Below are positions 20,242-28,277 of a stretch of 64,000 nucleotides of DNA, piece by piece. Every line of letters starts with the position of its first letter. The stretch's first letter is position 1. The notes below the pieces were generated by a model, which was not told the origin of the DNA, did no database searches, and saw only the letters and a list, made by a program, of their open reading frames with translations. The position numbers were made by a program, and so were the translations under genes. Location: NCBI RefSeq assembly GCF_014643175.1, contig NZ_BMJH01000001.1, positions 1,339,926 to 1,403,925 on the forward strand. Reading direction: 5' to 3'. This stretch comes from Hoyosella rhizosphaerae (GTDB lineage Bacteria; Actinomycetota; Actinomycetes; Mycobacteriales; Mycobacteriaceae).

Positions 20242-21474
20242 ATGATCCGCTTGAAAACCGTCCCGCCCCTACTTCTCACGATGGCCGTTGTCACCGCGTG
20301 CGCGTCAAGCACGGACGATGTCGAGACGGCTGCGAGCGAGGCCCCTGAAACCACGACAAGCGCAGCAGAACAACCAGAGGAAGCTGACATCGCGGTACCG
20401 CGCATCGCGCTCTCCCACGATGGCGGCGTACTCGTGCTCGACGCCGCCACCCTAGACGAAGTTGCCGACATTGCAGTCGACAACCTTGCGAGCATCAAAG
20501 CCGCAGGCGACGGCCGACATGTTGTGGTCTCCACCGATAGCACCTTCCGGTTTCTCGACATGGGAACATGGACTGACTCGCACGGCGACCACGGTCACCA
20601 CTACACCGCAACACCACAGTTGACGGACACAGCGTTCGAGGCCGAGAAGCCTGCACATGTTGTTGCCAACGCCGGACGCATCGTGCTCTTCGATGACGGC
20701 ACCGGAGATATCACGTCGTTCCCTACCCGCGACCTCAGCCGAACCTCCATAAACGTCACCGAATACGCTGCCGCGGAGCCTCACCACGGGGTGGCAGTCG
20801 AACTGTCGAACGGTCATCGCATCATTAGTCTGGGCGATTCAGAAAGCCGAACCGGACTGGCAGTATTTGATGCCGATGGCAACGAGATCGGGCGCGACGA
20901 ATCATGCCCCGGCTTGCATGGTGAAGCTATAGCCGCCGACGAAGCTTTCCTCGTGGGGTGCCAAGACGGAGTTCTTGTGTTCAAGGACGGGGAGTTCAGC
21001 AAAATTACTAGCCCCTCGGATCCAGGCCGTATCGGGAATGCGCGCGGCACCGAGGCCAGCCCCGTCATTCTCACCGACTTCAGGCATGATCCAGACAGCG
21101 GACTCGACCGAGTAGCACTGGTCGACACCAACACCATGTCCATGACGGTTGTGGAACTTGGCGTCGAGTACACCTCGAGCTCACTAGCGCTCGGCTCCGA
21201 CGGCAACGCCCTCGTCCTCGGCGTAGACGGCGCGATCCATGTCATTGATGTCAGCAGTGGTGAGGTAACCACTAGCTTCCCCGTCATCGATCCATGGACG
21301 GCACCAGAATCATGGCGCGACCCACGGCCTAATCTCTATGTGCTCGATTCGGTCGCCTACGTCACGGACACGGCTTCAGATCGGGTTATCGCAGTCAATC
21401 TCACCTCTGGCGACACAATCGCCACCACAGAGATTTCTGCCACACCACAGAGCATCACCGCAGTAACAGGCTAA
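20242..21474 (+). CDS. aztD: AztD-like zinc chaperone lipoprotein
   Basis: A 410-residue exported lipoprotein (lipobox VVTAC, Cys20) with an acidic Thr/Ser/Glu linker and a beta-propeller. The flexible His loop HGDHGHHY (His114, 117, 119, 120) is the kind used by AztD proteins to hold zinc before passing it to the ABC-type binding protein AztC. Repeated blade-like strands (GGVLVLDAATLDEVADIAVD, GRHVVVSTDSTF) support the fold. No aztABC genes are near. The zinc-box-like palindrome over its promoter supports a role in zinc starvation. The ATG at 20242 has no ribosome-binding site and is best read as leaderless. Confidence 0.82.
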   Translation: MIRLKTVPPLLLTMAVVTACASSTDDVETAASEAPETTTSAAEQPEEADIAVPRIALSHDGGVLVLDAATLDEVADIAVDNLASIKAAGDGRHVVVSTDSTFRFLDMGTWTDSHGDHGHHYTATPQLTDTAFEAEKPAHVVANAGRIVLFDDGTGDITSFPTRDLSRTSINVTEYAAAEPHHGVAVELSNGHRIISLGDSESRTGLAVFDADGNEIGRDESCPGLHGEAIAADEAFLVGCQDGVLVFKDGEFSKITSPSDPGRIGNARGTEASPVILTDFRHDPDSGLDRVALVDTNTMSMTVVELGVEYTSSSLALGSDGNALVLGVDGAIHVIDVSSGEVTTSFPVIDPWTAPESWRDPRPNLYVLDSVAYVTDTASDRVIAVNLTSGDTIATTEISATPQSITAVTG

Positions 21475-21482
21475 GAACCAGC

Positions 21483-21528
21483 AAAGCTGGAATCGCGTGC
21501 AGCGAATGTCACACGCGATTCCAGCTTT
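21483..21528. terminator. Terminator after aztD
   Basis: A 17-bp perfect stem (21483-21499 with 21512-21528) and a 12-base loop start 8 bases after the aztD stop. AAAG and CTTT form the base of the stem. It is a strong intrinsic terminator candidate. Confidence 0.8.
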
Positions 21529-21541
21529 GTCCGCTTAGGCT

Positions 21542-22477
21542 ATGACCATGGCGAATGCTCCGACTAATCACGTATTCAATGTTGTCCGAGGCGGCCTCAT
21601 GGGTACAGCCGAAGTCATCCCCGGTGTCAGCGGGGGTACTGTCGCGCTCATCACTGGGCTATACGACCGCCTCATAGCGTCTGCAGGACATACCGTGAGC
21701 GGTCTGCGGCTTGCCGCTACGGACATCCCGCGAGGCAAAGGCACAGAACGTGCTGCTGGCGAACTCCGCAAGGTTGACTGGGGAATGATCGTCGGTGTAC
21801 TCGCCGGTATGGCAGTCATGCTGATTGTCGCGGCAAAGATTGTCGCCCCTTTGGTTGAGGAATATCCGCAACGCTCCTTCGCACTGTTCTTCGGCCTAGT
21901 TCTCGCGTCCATTTGGGTTCCCTACACGCACACTGGTCAACGGTGGATGCCGGTGCACTACGTCATCGCCCTCGCCGCGGCGGCGCTAGCGTTTTTCCTT
22001 ACCGGTTTTCCGGAAGGAAATCTGAGCGACCCAAGCCCGATCGTCATCATGATCGCGGCCGCAATCGCCATCAACGCCCTCGTCCTCCCCGGCGTATCAG
22101 GTTCTTTCATGCTCCTGGCCATGGGGCTTTACGCCACCACCCTCGACGCGGTTAATGAACGCGATCTCGGTTACATCGCGTTCTTCGCGCTCGGTGCGTT
22201 CCTGGGACTCTCAGTCTTTGTGAAACTGCTCCAGTGGCTGCTTGAGCACTACCACCACCTCACCATGGTTGTGATGACGGGCCTTCTTCTTGGTTCGTTG
22301 CGCGCGCTGTGGCCTTGGCAGACCGACGACAGGGAACTGCTCGCACCGAGCGGCGACATCGGCATCACGGTCGCGATGATGGTATTAGGCTTGGTAGTTG
22401 TGGTGGGCATTCTGATCGCAGCGCACCGCCGGACAACGAAGCAACTAGATAACCTCACGAATGAACAATTGACATGA
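21542..22477 (+). CDS. popT: DUF368 polyprenyl-phosphate translocase (PopT-like)
   Basis: A roughly 311-residue polytopic membrane protein of the DUF368 family, recently assigned as undecaprenyl-phosphate flippases that recycle the cell-wall lipid carrier. The two signature loops are GTAEVIPGVSGGTVALITG and NALVLPGVSGSFMLLAMGLY, related by internal symmetry. In this lineage the carrier would be decaprenyl phosphate, which is inference. ATG 21548 is an alternative start. The stop overlaps the ATG of the next gene (ATGA), implying co-translation. Confidence 0.88.
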   Translation: MTMANAPTNHVFNVVRGGLMGTAEVIPGVSGGTVALITGLYDRLIASAGHTVSGLRLAATDIPRGKGTERAAGELRKVDWGMIVGVLAGMAVMLIVAAKIVAPLVEEYPQRSFALFFGLVLASIWVPYTHTGQRWMPVHYVIALAAAALAFFLTGFPEGNLSDPSPIVIMIAAAIAINALVLPGVSGSFMLLAMGLYATTLDAVNERDLGYIAFFALGAFLGLSVFVKLLQWLLEHYHHLTMVVMTGLLLGSLRALWPWQTDDRELLAPSGDIGITVAMMVLGLVVVVGILIAAHRRTTKQLDNLTNEQLT

Positions 22478-22923
22478 CTGCAGCAATCGCATCGAGAGCC
22501 GTGGTGATTCACACCGTAGCTGGGGCGATACTCGGTGCGGTTCTCGGCTGGTGGGATACTCAACAATTCAATATCGGTGCGGCGATGGTCGGGGTGGCCG
22601 TCGGACTTTACGTGGGGATACTCGCCGTAGTCGGCGCTACCCTTGCCCTCCGACGCGAAGCACGCCGACCATCGCGCAGCTCATTCGCCTGGCGTCAACG
22701 ATTCAGTTACGCCAGCGCGACAGCGGTCCTCATTGGCGTTGGAACAGCAGTTTTCGCCATCATCACCGCAAGCTCGGGTGGGCTTCAACACCTCGCTGTC
22801 ATCCACCTCATCTTCGCTGCTGCCACAATCGGAGCCATTGCTTTGATTTCCGCTGCTCTGACACAACTTTATGTTCCCCGCAGGGTGCTGCCCGACAGCG
22901 GCGAACATGAACCGCTGTACTAG
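22474..22923 (+). CDS. Small membrane protein coupled to popT
   Basis: 149 residues with about four hydrophobic helices (VIHTVAGAILGAVLGWW, MVGVAVGLYVGILAVVGATL, ATAVLIGVGTAVFAIITA, AAATIGAIALISAALTQL) and short basic loops. I do not recognise the family. Its ATG overlaps the popT stop by four bases, so it is almost certainly translated with popT. It might assist or modulate carrier recycling, by context only. Confidence 0.7.
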   Translation: MTAAIASRAVVIHTVAGAILGAVLGWWDTQQFNIGAAMVGVAVGLYVGILAVVGATLALRREARRPSRSSFAWRQRFSYASATAVLIGVGTAVFAIITASSGGLQHLAVIHLIFAAATIGAIALISAALTQLYVPRRVLPDSGEHEPLY

Positions 22924-23012
22924 CCCTGGATGAACTACTAGCGTTCTCCTCAAAACAGGCGTTGCCCTAAGGCCACGTTGCGCACCTCCATGGAAGTGAG
23001 GAACCACATCTG

Positions 23013-24380
23013 ATGAGTACTCGTCCCCTACGGGTCGCCATTGTCGGCGCCGGTCCCGCCGGAATCTATGCTGCCGATTCTTTGATGAAGTCCGAAACGG
23101 CCCAAGATCCAGGGGTCAGCATCGACCTTTTCGAACGCATGCCAGCTCCATTTGGGTTGATCCGCTACGGAGTCGCACCCGACCACCCGCGCATCAAGGG
23201 CATCGTGACCGCGCTTCACAAGGTTCTCGATAAGCCTCAAGTTCGGTTGTTTGGCCATGTCGACTTCGGCACAGACATCACGATGGACGACATGCGGCGC
23301 ATGTACGACGCTGTCATCTTCTCCACCGGCGCTGTCGCTGACCGTGCCATGCGCATCCCCGGCATTGACCTCGACGGCAGCTTCGGTGCTGCGGAATTTG
23401 TCGGCTGGTACGACGGCCATCCTGATTTTCCGCGCACCTGGCCGCTCGACGCAGAAAAGGTAGCTGTCCTGGGGTTGGGCAATGTGTCTCTGGACGTGGC
23501 CCGGGTATTGGCGAAAACTGCCGACGAACTTCTTGTTACTGAGATCCCAGATAACGTCTATGAGGGTTTGAAGTCCAACAAGGCCAAGGAAATCCATGTT
23601 TTTGGTCGCCGTGGTCCTGCCCAGGCGAAGTTCAGCCCATTGGAGTTGAAGGAACTCGACCACTCGAAGAGCATCGAGGTCGTCGTCGACGAAGCCGATT
23701 TGCAATACGACGAGGCTTCGATCACCGAGCGTGCATCCTCAAAAATTCTCGATACCGTCGTGAAAATCATCGAGGGTTACGCAGTACGCGAGGACACGGG
23801 CCGACCACACAAGCTCTTCATTCACTTCTTTGAGAATCCTGTTGAGATCCTCGGCGAGGACGGAAAAGTCATCGGGTTGCGCACCGAGCGCACCGAACTC
23901 GACGGCAAAGGCGGAGTTCGCGGTACCGGCAAGTTCACCGAATGGCCAATCGGCGCAGTGTACCGCGCAGTGGGTTACCGTTCCGATGAACTGTCCGGTG
24001 TGCCTTTCGACCCACGCACCGCTGTTGTGCCTAACGAACTAGGTCGCGTACTAGCCGACGGCGCTCCGGTGCCTGGTGTGTATGCAACGGGCTGGATCAA
24101 ACGTGGACCTGTCGGGCTCATCGGCCATACCAAGCGTGACTCTGCCGAGACTGTGTCGTGTGTGCTTGAAGATCATGCAGCGGGAGCACTCCCGCCGACG
24201 ATTGACCCACGCGACGAGGCGATTGTTGAGTTCCTCGAAGCTAAGAACCACCCCTACACCACGTGGGAGGGCTGGTACCGACTCGATTCGCACGAACGCA
24301 AACTTGGTGAACCGCACGGTCGCGAACGCGTCAAACTTGTCGAGCGCGAAGATATGATCGCGGCTTCACGCGACGATTAA
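23013..24380 (+). CDS. fprA: FprA-like NADPH-ferredoxin reductase (copy 2)
   Basis: A 455-residue adrenodoxin-reductase-type enzyme, a close paralogue of 16429-17805. It keeps the FAD motif AIVGAGPAGIYAADSL, FERMPAPFGLIRYGV, NADPH fold VLGLGNVSLDVARVLAK, HVFGRRGPAQAKFSP and GWIKRGPVGLIGHTKRDS. Differences are spread over the whole gene, so it is an old duplication or a second acquisition and not an assembly repeat. GTGAGGAA precedes the ATG. Which copy serves which ferredoxin cannot be told. Confidence 0.94.
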   Translation: MSTRPLRVAIVGAGPAGIYAADSLMKSETAQDPGVSIDLFERMPAPFGLIRYGVAPDHPRIKGIVTALHKVLDKPQVRLFGHVDFGTDITMDDMRRMYDAVIFSTGAVADRAMRIPGIDLDGSFGAAEFVGWYDGHPDFPRTWPLDAEKVAVLGLGNVSLDVARVLAKTADELLVTEIPDNVYEGLKSNKAKEIHVFGRRGPAQAKFSPLELKELDHSKSIEVVVDEADLQYDEASITERASSKILDTVVKIIEGYAVREDTGRPHKLFIHFFENPVEILGEDGKVIGLRTERTELDGKGGVRGTGKFTEWPIGAVYRAVGYRSDELSGVPFDPRTAVVPNELGRVLADGAPVPGVYATGWIKRGPVGLIGHTKRDSAETVSCVLEDHAAGALPPTIDPRDEAIVEFLEAKNHPYTTWEGWYRLDSHERKLGEPHGRERVKLVEREDMIAASRDD

Positions 24381-24385
24381 AGCAA

Positions 24386-24426
24386 AAGTCCGCTGTGTCG
24401 ATCAGGTTGATCGACACAGCGGACTT
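24386..24426. terminator. Strong bidirectional terminator
   Basis: A 19-bp perfect stem (24386-24404 with 24408-24426) has a GGT loop, between the fprA copy 2 stop and the fprB stop. AAAA precedes it and TTCC follows, so it can serve both converging genes. Confidence 0.82.
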
Positions 24427-24443
24427 CCGTGTTCTATCAGGCT

Positions 24444-26021
24444 TTAACCGAGGCGAACGCGTTGGCGCCAGCTGCGGGGTGCTGGTTCGACAACAGGTGC
24501 ACCCGCCGGCGTTGGGAGCTTTCCGACGTTAAAGTCCTCAATGAGATTGTCGACGGTTTCCTTGGCACACGATTTGTTTGTACCGATGAATCCGGAAGGC
24601 CCCCGTTTAATCCACCCCGCCACGTAGACGGCGGGGAGTATGTCGCCGTCGTGGCCGGTAACGCGCCCGCCGCTGTTGGGGATCACTCCCAGGCTGTCGT
24701 CAAATGGCAGGTCGGTTTGTGTGCGCCCTCGGTAGCCGACGGAGCGGATTACGAGTCCAGCCTCGATCGTTTCTTTCTGCCCCGTGCCCACGGCGCGAAC
24801 CCGGCTCCCTTCGGCAACGAGTGCATTTCGTTCGACGACGATACCGTTGACGCTGTTAGTGCCAAGAATCTCCGTCGGCGACACCAGGTAGCGGAACACT
24901 ATGCGGCGCTGTGATCTCTCCGGTGGTGCGGTCGTGGCGATTTCGGTCGTGGCGATTTCGTTGGCTAGGTCGAGCTTCCTTTCCACTGATGGCCTCAGCG
25001 TTCCGTTGGCACGATCGTTCGCTGTCGCCTCGTCGATGTGGAGTTCCCCCGGATCCACAACAAGGTGCGCTGAGTGTTTTCTCGCGAGCCCCAGAATCTC
25101 GGGCAGCGTGTACGCAGCTTGCGCCACTCCACGCCGTCCGAGGATGACGACTTCCTCCACCTTGCTGGTTCGCAGGGCGGCGAGCGCGTGTGGGGCGATA
25201 CTCGTACTGGCGAGTTCGTCCGGTGGGGTCGTGAGTATTCGCGCCATGTCGAGCGCGACGTTTCCGTTGCCGACGATCACCACGCGTTTGTGATCGAGGT
25301 TGTATTTCTTGTCGACAAAGTCCGGGTGTCCGTTATACCAGGCCACAAACTCCGTGGCAGCCACACTTCCGTCAAGGTCTTCGCCAACAATGTCGAGTCG
25401 ACGGTCTGCGGAGGCGCCTACCGCGTACACAACGGCGTTGTGCTTTCTAAGGATGTCTGCATGGCTGATGTCGACCCCCACATCCACACCGCGGCTTAGT
25501 CGGAAGTGTGGGTGTGCGGCGATGTGGTCAAAAAGGTCTGCGACCTTCCTAGTGGATTGGTGGTCGGGAGCGACCCCGTATCGAGCAAGTCCGTAGGGCG
25601 AGGAGAGTCGTTCAAACACGTTAACGTGTATGTCCCGCTGCTTAAGGAGCTCATCCGCTACGTACATTGCTGCTGGCCCCGATCCCACAACGGCGACGCT
25701 GAGCGGCTCCGGAGCAGGCCTTTTTGTTGGCGATATAGGTATGAGCGCCAGGGGTGTCCGAGGATTCGCGTCACGATAGAAATCAGCGTTGATTTGCTCG
25801 TACTCGCGCTGGGCTGGCAGCAACTTGGTGTGGGGAACGATGGCGTCTACCGGGCAGGCGGACACGCACGCCCCGCAGTCAACACAAGACGCCGGATCGA
25901 TGTGCAGCATTTCTGCTGTCAAGAAATCCGGTTCATCCGGCGTGGGGTGAATACAGTTCACGGGGCATGCATATACGCACGACGCGTCGCTGCAGCAAGC
26001 CTGGGTGACAATGTGAGGCAT
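24444..26021 (-). CDS. fprB: FprB-like ferredoxin/ferredoxin-NADP reductase fusion
   Basis: A 525-residue fusion. The N-terminal ~100 residues are a seven-iron-type ferredoxin with CCSDASCVYACPVNCIHP and CVDCGACVSACPVDAI. The rest is an adrenodoxin-reductase-type domain (VAVVGSGPAAMYVADELL, YGLARYGVAPDHQST, VIVGNGNVALDMARIL, VILGRRGVAQAAYTLPE, GWIKRGPSGFIGTNKS). It should move electrons from NADPH through its own clusters. ATG 26021 is one base beyond the stop of the diiron gene, with AGGG upstream; the frame extends to 26099 but overlaps that gene. The pairing with the diiron oxygenase matches M. tuberculosis Rv0886-Rv0885. A 15-bp direct repeat near 24933-24962 encodes EIATTEIATT. Confidence 0.92.
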   Translation of the reverse strand: MPHIVTQACCSDASCVYACPVNCIHPTPDEPDFLTAEMLHIDPASCVDCGACVSACPVDAIVPHTKLLPAQREYEQINADFYRDANPRTPLALIPISPTKRPAPEPLSVAVVGSGPAAMYVADELLKQRDIHVNVFERLSSPYGLARYGVAPDHQSTRKVADLFDHIAAHPHFRLSRGVDVGVDISHADILRKHNAVVYAVGASADRRLDIVGEDLDGSVAATEFVAWYNGHPDFVDKKYNLDHKRVVIVGNGNVALDMARILTTPPDELASTSIAPHALAALRTSKVEEVVILGRRGVAQAAYTLPEILGLARKHSAHLVVDPGELHIDEATANDRANGTLRPSVERKLDLANEIATTEIATTAPPERSQRRIVFRYLVSPTEILGTNSVNGIVVERNALVAEGSRVRAVGTGQKETIEAGLVIRSVGYRGRTQTDLPFDDSLGVIPNSGGRVTGHDGDILPAVYVAGWIKRGPSGFIGTNKSCAKETVDNLIEDFNVGKLPTPAGAPVVEPAPRSWRQRVRLG

Positions 26022-26022
26022 G

Positions 26023-27075
26023 CTAGGCCGCCCTGGTGAGTGCCGCGACCTTTGTTTGATCGGCAGTAGGTTCGCTGCGGTAACGGCTTTCACGCCCATC
26101 GATTCCGCATAGCTTCCACACAGCTTTAGAAACGGGGTTCATCAGCCCTGCACTACGGGCCAGCGCGCGCACGTCGCCGAAAATGTCGCGAAGGACCTCC
26201 TTCGATTCAGGCGCCTTCCAATACAGTTCTTTTATCACCGACTTTGGGATGTCGAACTCTTCGCTGAACTCTTTCGGCGGAATGACAATTGCGTCGCATA
26301 GCCACCGCATCGCGATGGGCATCAATACTGACAGTGAGCCACGCTTGACGACGTTGGAGGTGGGCACTTTGCGGATCAGGTATTCGTGGGCAAAGGAGAT
26401 ATGGCGGGCTTCTTCGGCGACGTGAATCTGCATGATCCGTTCGACCATCGGCGGCATCTCAGCTCCTGCGCGCAGGATGCTCTTTTGCAAGTGGTCGATG
26501 GGCTCTTCGCCAGAGAGAACGAACGTGAAAAACAATTCGGGGAAGACACGCACTGCGATGCCGAGAAGCGGTACTGCCTTGCGTAGCAGCCCAGTCATCC
26601 CCGGAACATCTACACCGATCCGGTTGACGCCCTCCTGGAACATGAGGGTGTGGTTGCATTCTTCGGCCGCTTCATGGGTGACGTAGCGGAATTCGGGGTC
26701 GCCATTCTTAAGCATGAAGGCGTAGTGCATGATCCCGCGAATGAGGGCATTCTCGAAGTGGAGGCCCACCTTCATGATGTTGGCTTGCCGCCACATGCCT
26801 ATAGCAATTTGTTTTTCGACGGGTTGCGACTGGTACCACGGGTGCCGCCCAAGCGGGTCAGCTACTGGGAGGATCCACCGTCGGTCCGTTGGATCGACGA
26901 CGAATTCAGGAGAGTCCCAGGCAATGTCTGTATACGGATCAAAGTTCTTGCGAACCGAACCTTCAGAAAGCGTACTGAGCAACTCGTGGTATTTCTGCGT
27001 CTCAGCAGCAGCCGCATCATTGCCTGCAGTGTTCTGGCGATCGGCTTTCACAGCATCGTCGATGGAAAGCGTCAT
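26023..27075 (-). CDS. AurF-like diiron oxygenase (Rv0885-like)
   Basis: A 350-residue helical protein resembling the p-aminobenzoate N-oxygenase (AurF) family. Candidate iron ligands are in HFENALIRG, THEAAEECNHTLMFQEG, SGEEPIDHLQ and HVAEEARHISFAHEYL, the repeated E-x6-7-E-x2-H pattern of diiron carboxylate enzymes. The substrate is unknown. The fprB gene one base downstream is the obvious electron donor. GAGGGG precedes the ATG. Transcription probably starts from the promoter at 27127-27155, which carries an operator-like palindrome. Confidence 0.85.
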   Translation of the reverse strand: MTLSIDDAVKADRQNTAGNDAAAAETQKYHELLSTLSEGSVRKNFDPYTDIAWDSPEFVVDPTDRRWILPVADPLGRHPWYQSQPVEKQIAIGMWRQANIMKVGLHFENALIRGIMHYAFMLKNGDPEFRYVTHEAAEECNHTLMFQEGVNRIGVDVPGMTGLLRKAVPLLGIAVRVFPELFFTFVLSGEEPIDHLQKSILRAGAEMPPMVERIMQIHVAEEARHISFAHEYLIRKVPTSNVVKRGSLSVLMPIAMRWLCDAIVIPPKEFSEEFDIPKSVIKELYWKAPESKEVLRDIFGDVRALARSAGLMNPVSKAVWKLCGIDGRESRYRSEPTADQTKVAALTRAA

Positions 27076-27126
27076 TGCTACCCCTCAAATAAGTTGGTCA
27101 TCGTGTCTCACTTGAGCACTACACTG

Positions 27127-27167
27127 ACGGTAGGTTCCCCACCTGACTATGTCAATGGTCATTGGCA
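27127..27167 (-). promoter_or_regulatory. Promoter and operator of the diiron oxygenase-fprB operon
   Basis: On the minus strand TTGACA (27155-27150) is followed after 17 bases by TACCGT (27132-27127), a good -35/-10 pair. TGTCAATG-GT-CATTGGCA (27150-27167) is an 18-bp near-perfect palindrome that overlaps the -35. Repressor control is inferred; the regulator is not in the vicinity. Confidence 0.6.
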
Positions 27168-27280
27168 CGATAGATATTGAGAAGAAACATTCAGGACCCT
27201 GAACAGCGACAATGCCAGCTCCGTGCGATGGGGATCACCTTCAAAATCACGCCACGCTCCGAGTGTGTAGCTTCGAAGGC

Positions 27281-28273
27281 ATGCATCAAGCACGCAGACG
27301 CAGAGCGCTAATACTCGCCGAGCCCGGGCTTGCCACAAGGGCTACACACAAGGCGGTTCAGCATTTGGACAGCGAAATCACGCAGTGGGACGTCACCGTG
27401 CGCACCCGGTCCTTCCCTCTCAACGACAATGGCGAAATTCTGCTGTCCGACGCTGCATCAAGCGACAAAGAAGACGCGGACTTCGACATCGTCGTCGGCG
27501 TTACAGAACTGCCTCGACTCACCTCGGACGGTCCCGCAGCCCTCGACATGACGCCTGATGCCGACATTGCCCTGATATCACTGCCAGGACTCGGCCCCCT
27601 AGGGCTCCGATCAAAACTTGCACAGGAAATTCGCACGATCCTGCAAGCTGAGCCGCCACTCCAACAGACCACTCAGATGGTGCGGTTCCCCGCAATGCTG
27701 AGACTTCTACTCGGCATGGTGCGGGTCAATCGGCCATGGCGCCTCGTGCCGAGCCTATCGAGTGCAATGGCAGCCGCTGGCGCTACTGCAGCGTTTGGTG
27801 TCTTCTACTCAAGCATCTGGGAGATGGCGACAGCGCTTTCGCCGCTCCGCTTGTCACTGATCACCGCCATGTCCATCACTGCGATGACGCTATGGCTCAT
27901 CATTTACAACCGGCTATGGGACTCCCCCCGGCACCACGGTAGCCGGGTCAATGCCCTCGTCTACAACGTCGCCACTGTTCTCACGTTGGTCGCTGGCGTT
28001 GGGCTGATGTACCTAGGCTTGTACTTGGCTACTTTTGCCGCTGCGCTGACTGTGATCTCCTGGGATTTCCTCGGTGCCACCCTTGGGGAACCTGCTGCCC
28101 TAGCTCACTATGCCACCCTGGCTTGGCTAGCAACCTCTATGGGCACAGTCGCGGGCGCCCTCGGTTCCAGCGCGGAAGACACCATAGCTATCCAACGTGC
28201 CGCATTCGGCAACCGTGAACAAGAACGCAGACAGGCGCAGGAAAGCCGCGAGAACGATCACGCCAGAAGATGA
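27281..28273 (+). CDS. Predicted membrane protein, unknown
   Basis: About 330 residues. A soluble N-terminal part (RALILAEPGLATRATHKAVQ to about residue 130) precedes a C-terminal part with about five hydrophobic segments, among them LSSAMAAAGATAAFGVFYSS, AMSITAMTLWLIIYNRLW and VATVLTLVAGVGLMYLGLYL. The tail is charged (EQERRQAQESREND). I do not recognise a named family. The start is unclear: ATG 27281 begins the conserved-looking part, but GTG 27263 or ATG 27212 are open. It is divergent from the diiron oxygenase and ends four bases from rnz. Confidence 0.7.
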   Translation: MHQARRRRALILAEPGLATRATHKAVQHLDSEITQWDVTVRTRSFPLNDNGEILLSDAASSDKEDADFDIVVGVTELPRLTSDGPAALDMTPDADIALISLPGLGPLGLRSKLAQEIRTILQAEPPLQQTTQMVRFPAMLRLLLGMVRVNRPWRLVPSLSSAMAAAGATAAFGVFYSSIWEMATALSPLRLSLITAMSITAMTLWLIIYNRLWDSPRHHGSRVNALVYNVATVLTLVAGVGLMYLGLYLATFAAALTVISWDFLGATLGEPAALAHYATLAWLATSMGTVAGALGSSAEDTIAIQRAAFGNREQERRQAQESRENDHARR

Positions 28274-28277
28274 GCCA

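Noticed and set aside
16429-24380. Assembly duplication as an explanation for two fprA genes
   Set aside because: The two copies differ throughout in DNA and protein and have unrelated flanks.
24429-24914. 161-residue plus-strand ORF over the 3' end of fprB
   Set aside because: It is antisense to a well-supported FprB domain and begins inside the terminator-fprB gap without a family match.
24933-24962. 15-bp direct repeat within fprB as a mobile element scar
   Set aside because: Two in-frame copies only, with no inverted ends. A simple slippage duplication is enough.
26022-26099. Upstream extension of the fprB frame
   Set aside because: It would overlap the diiron oxygenase gene. The ferredoxin domain begins at MPHIVTQACC, which has its own ATG.
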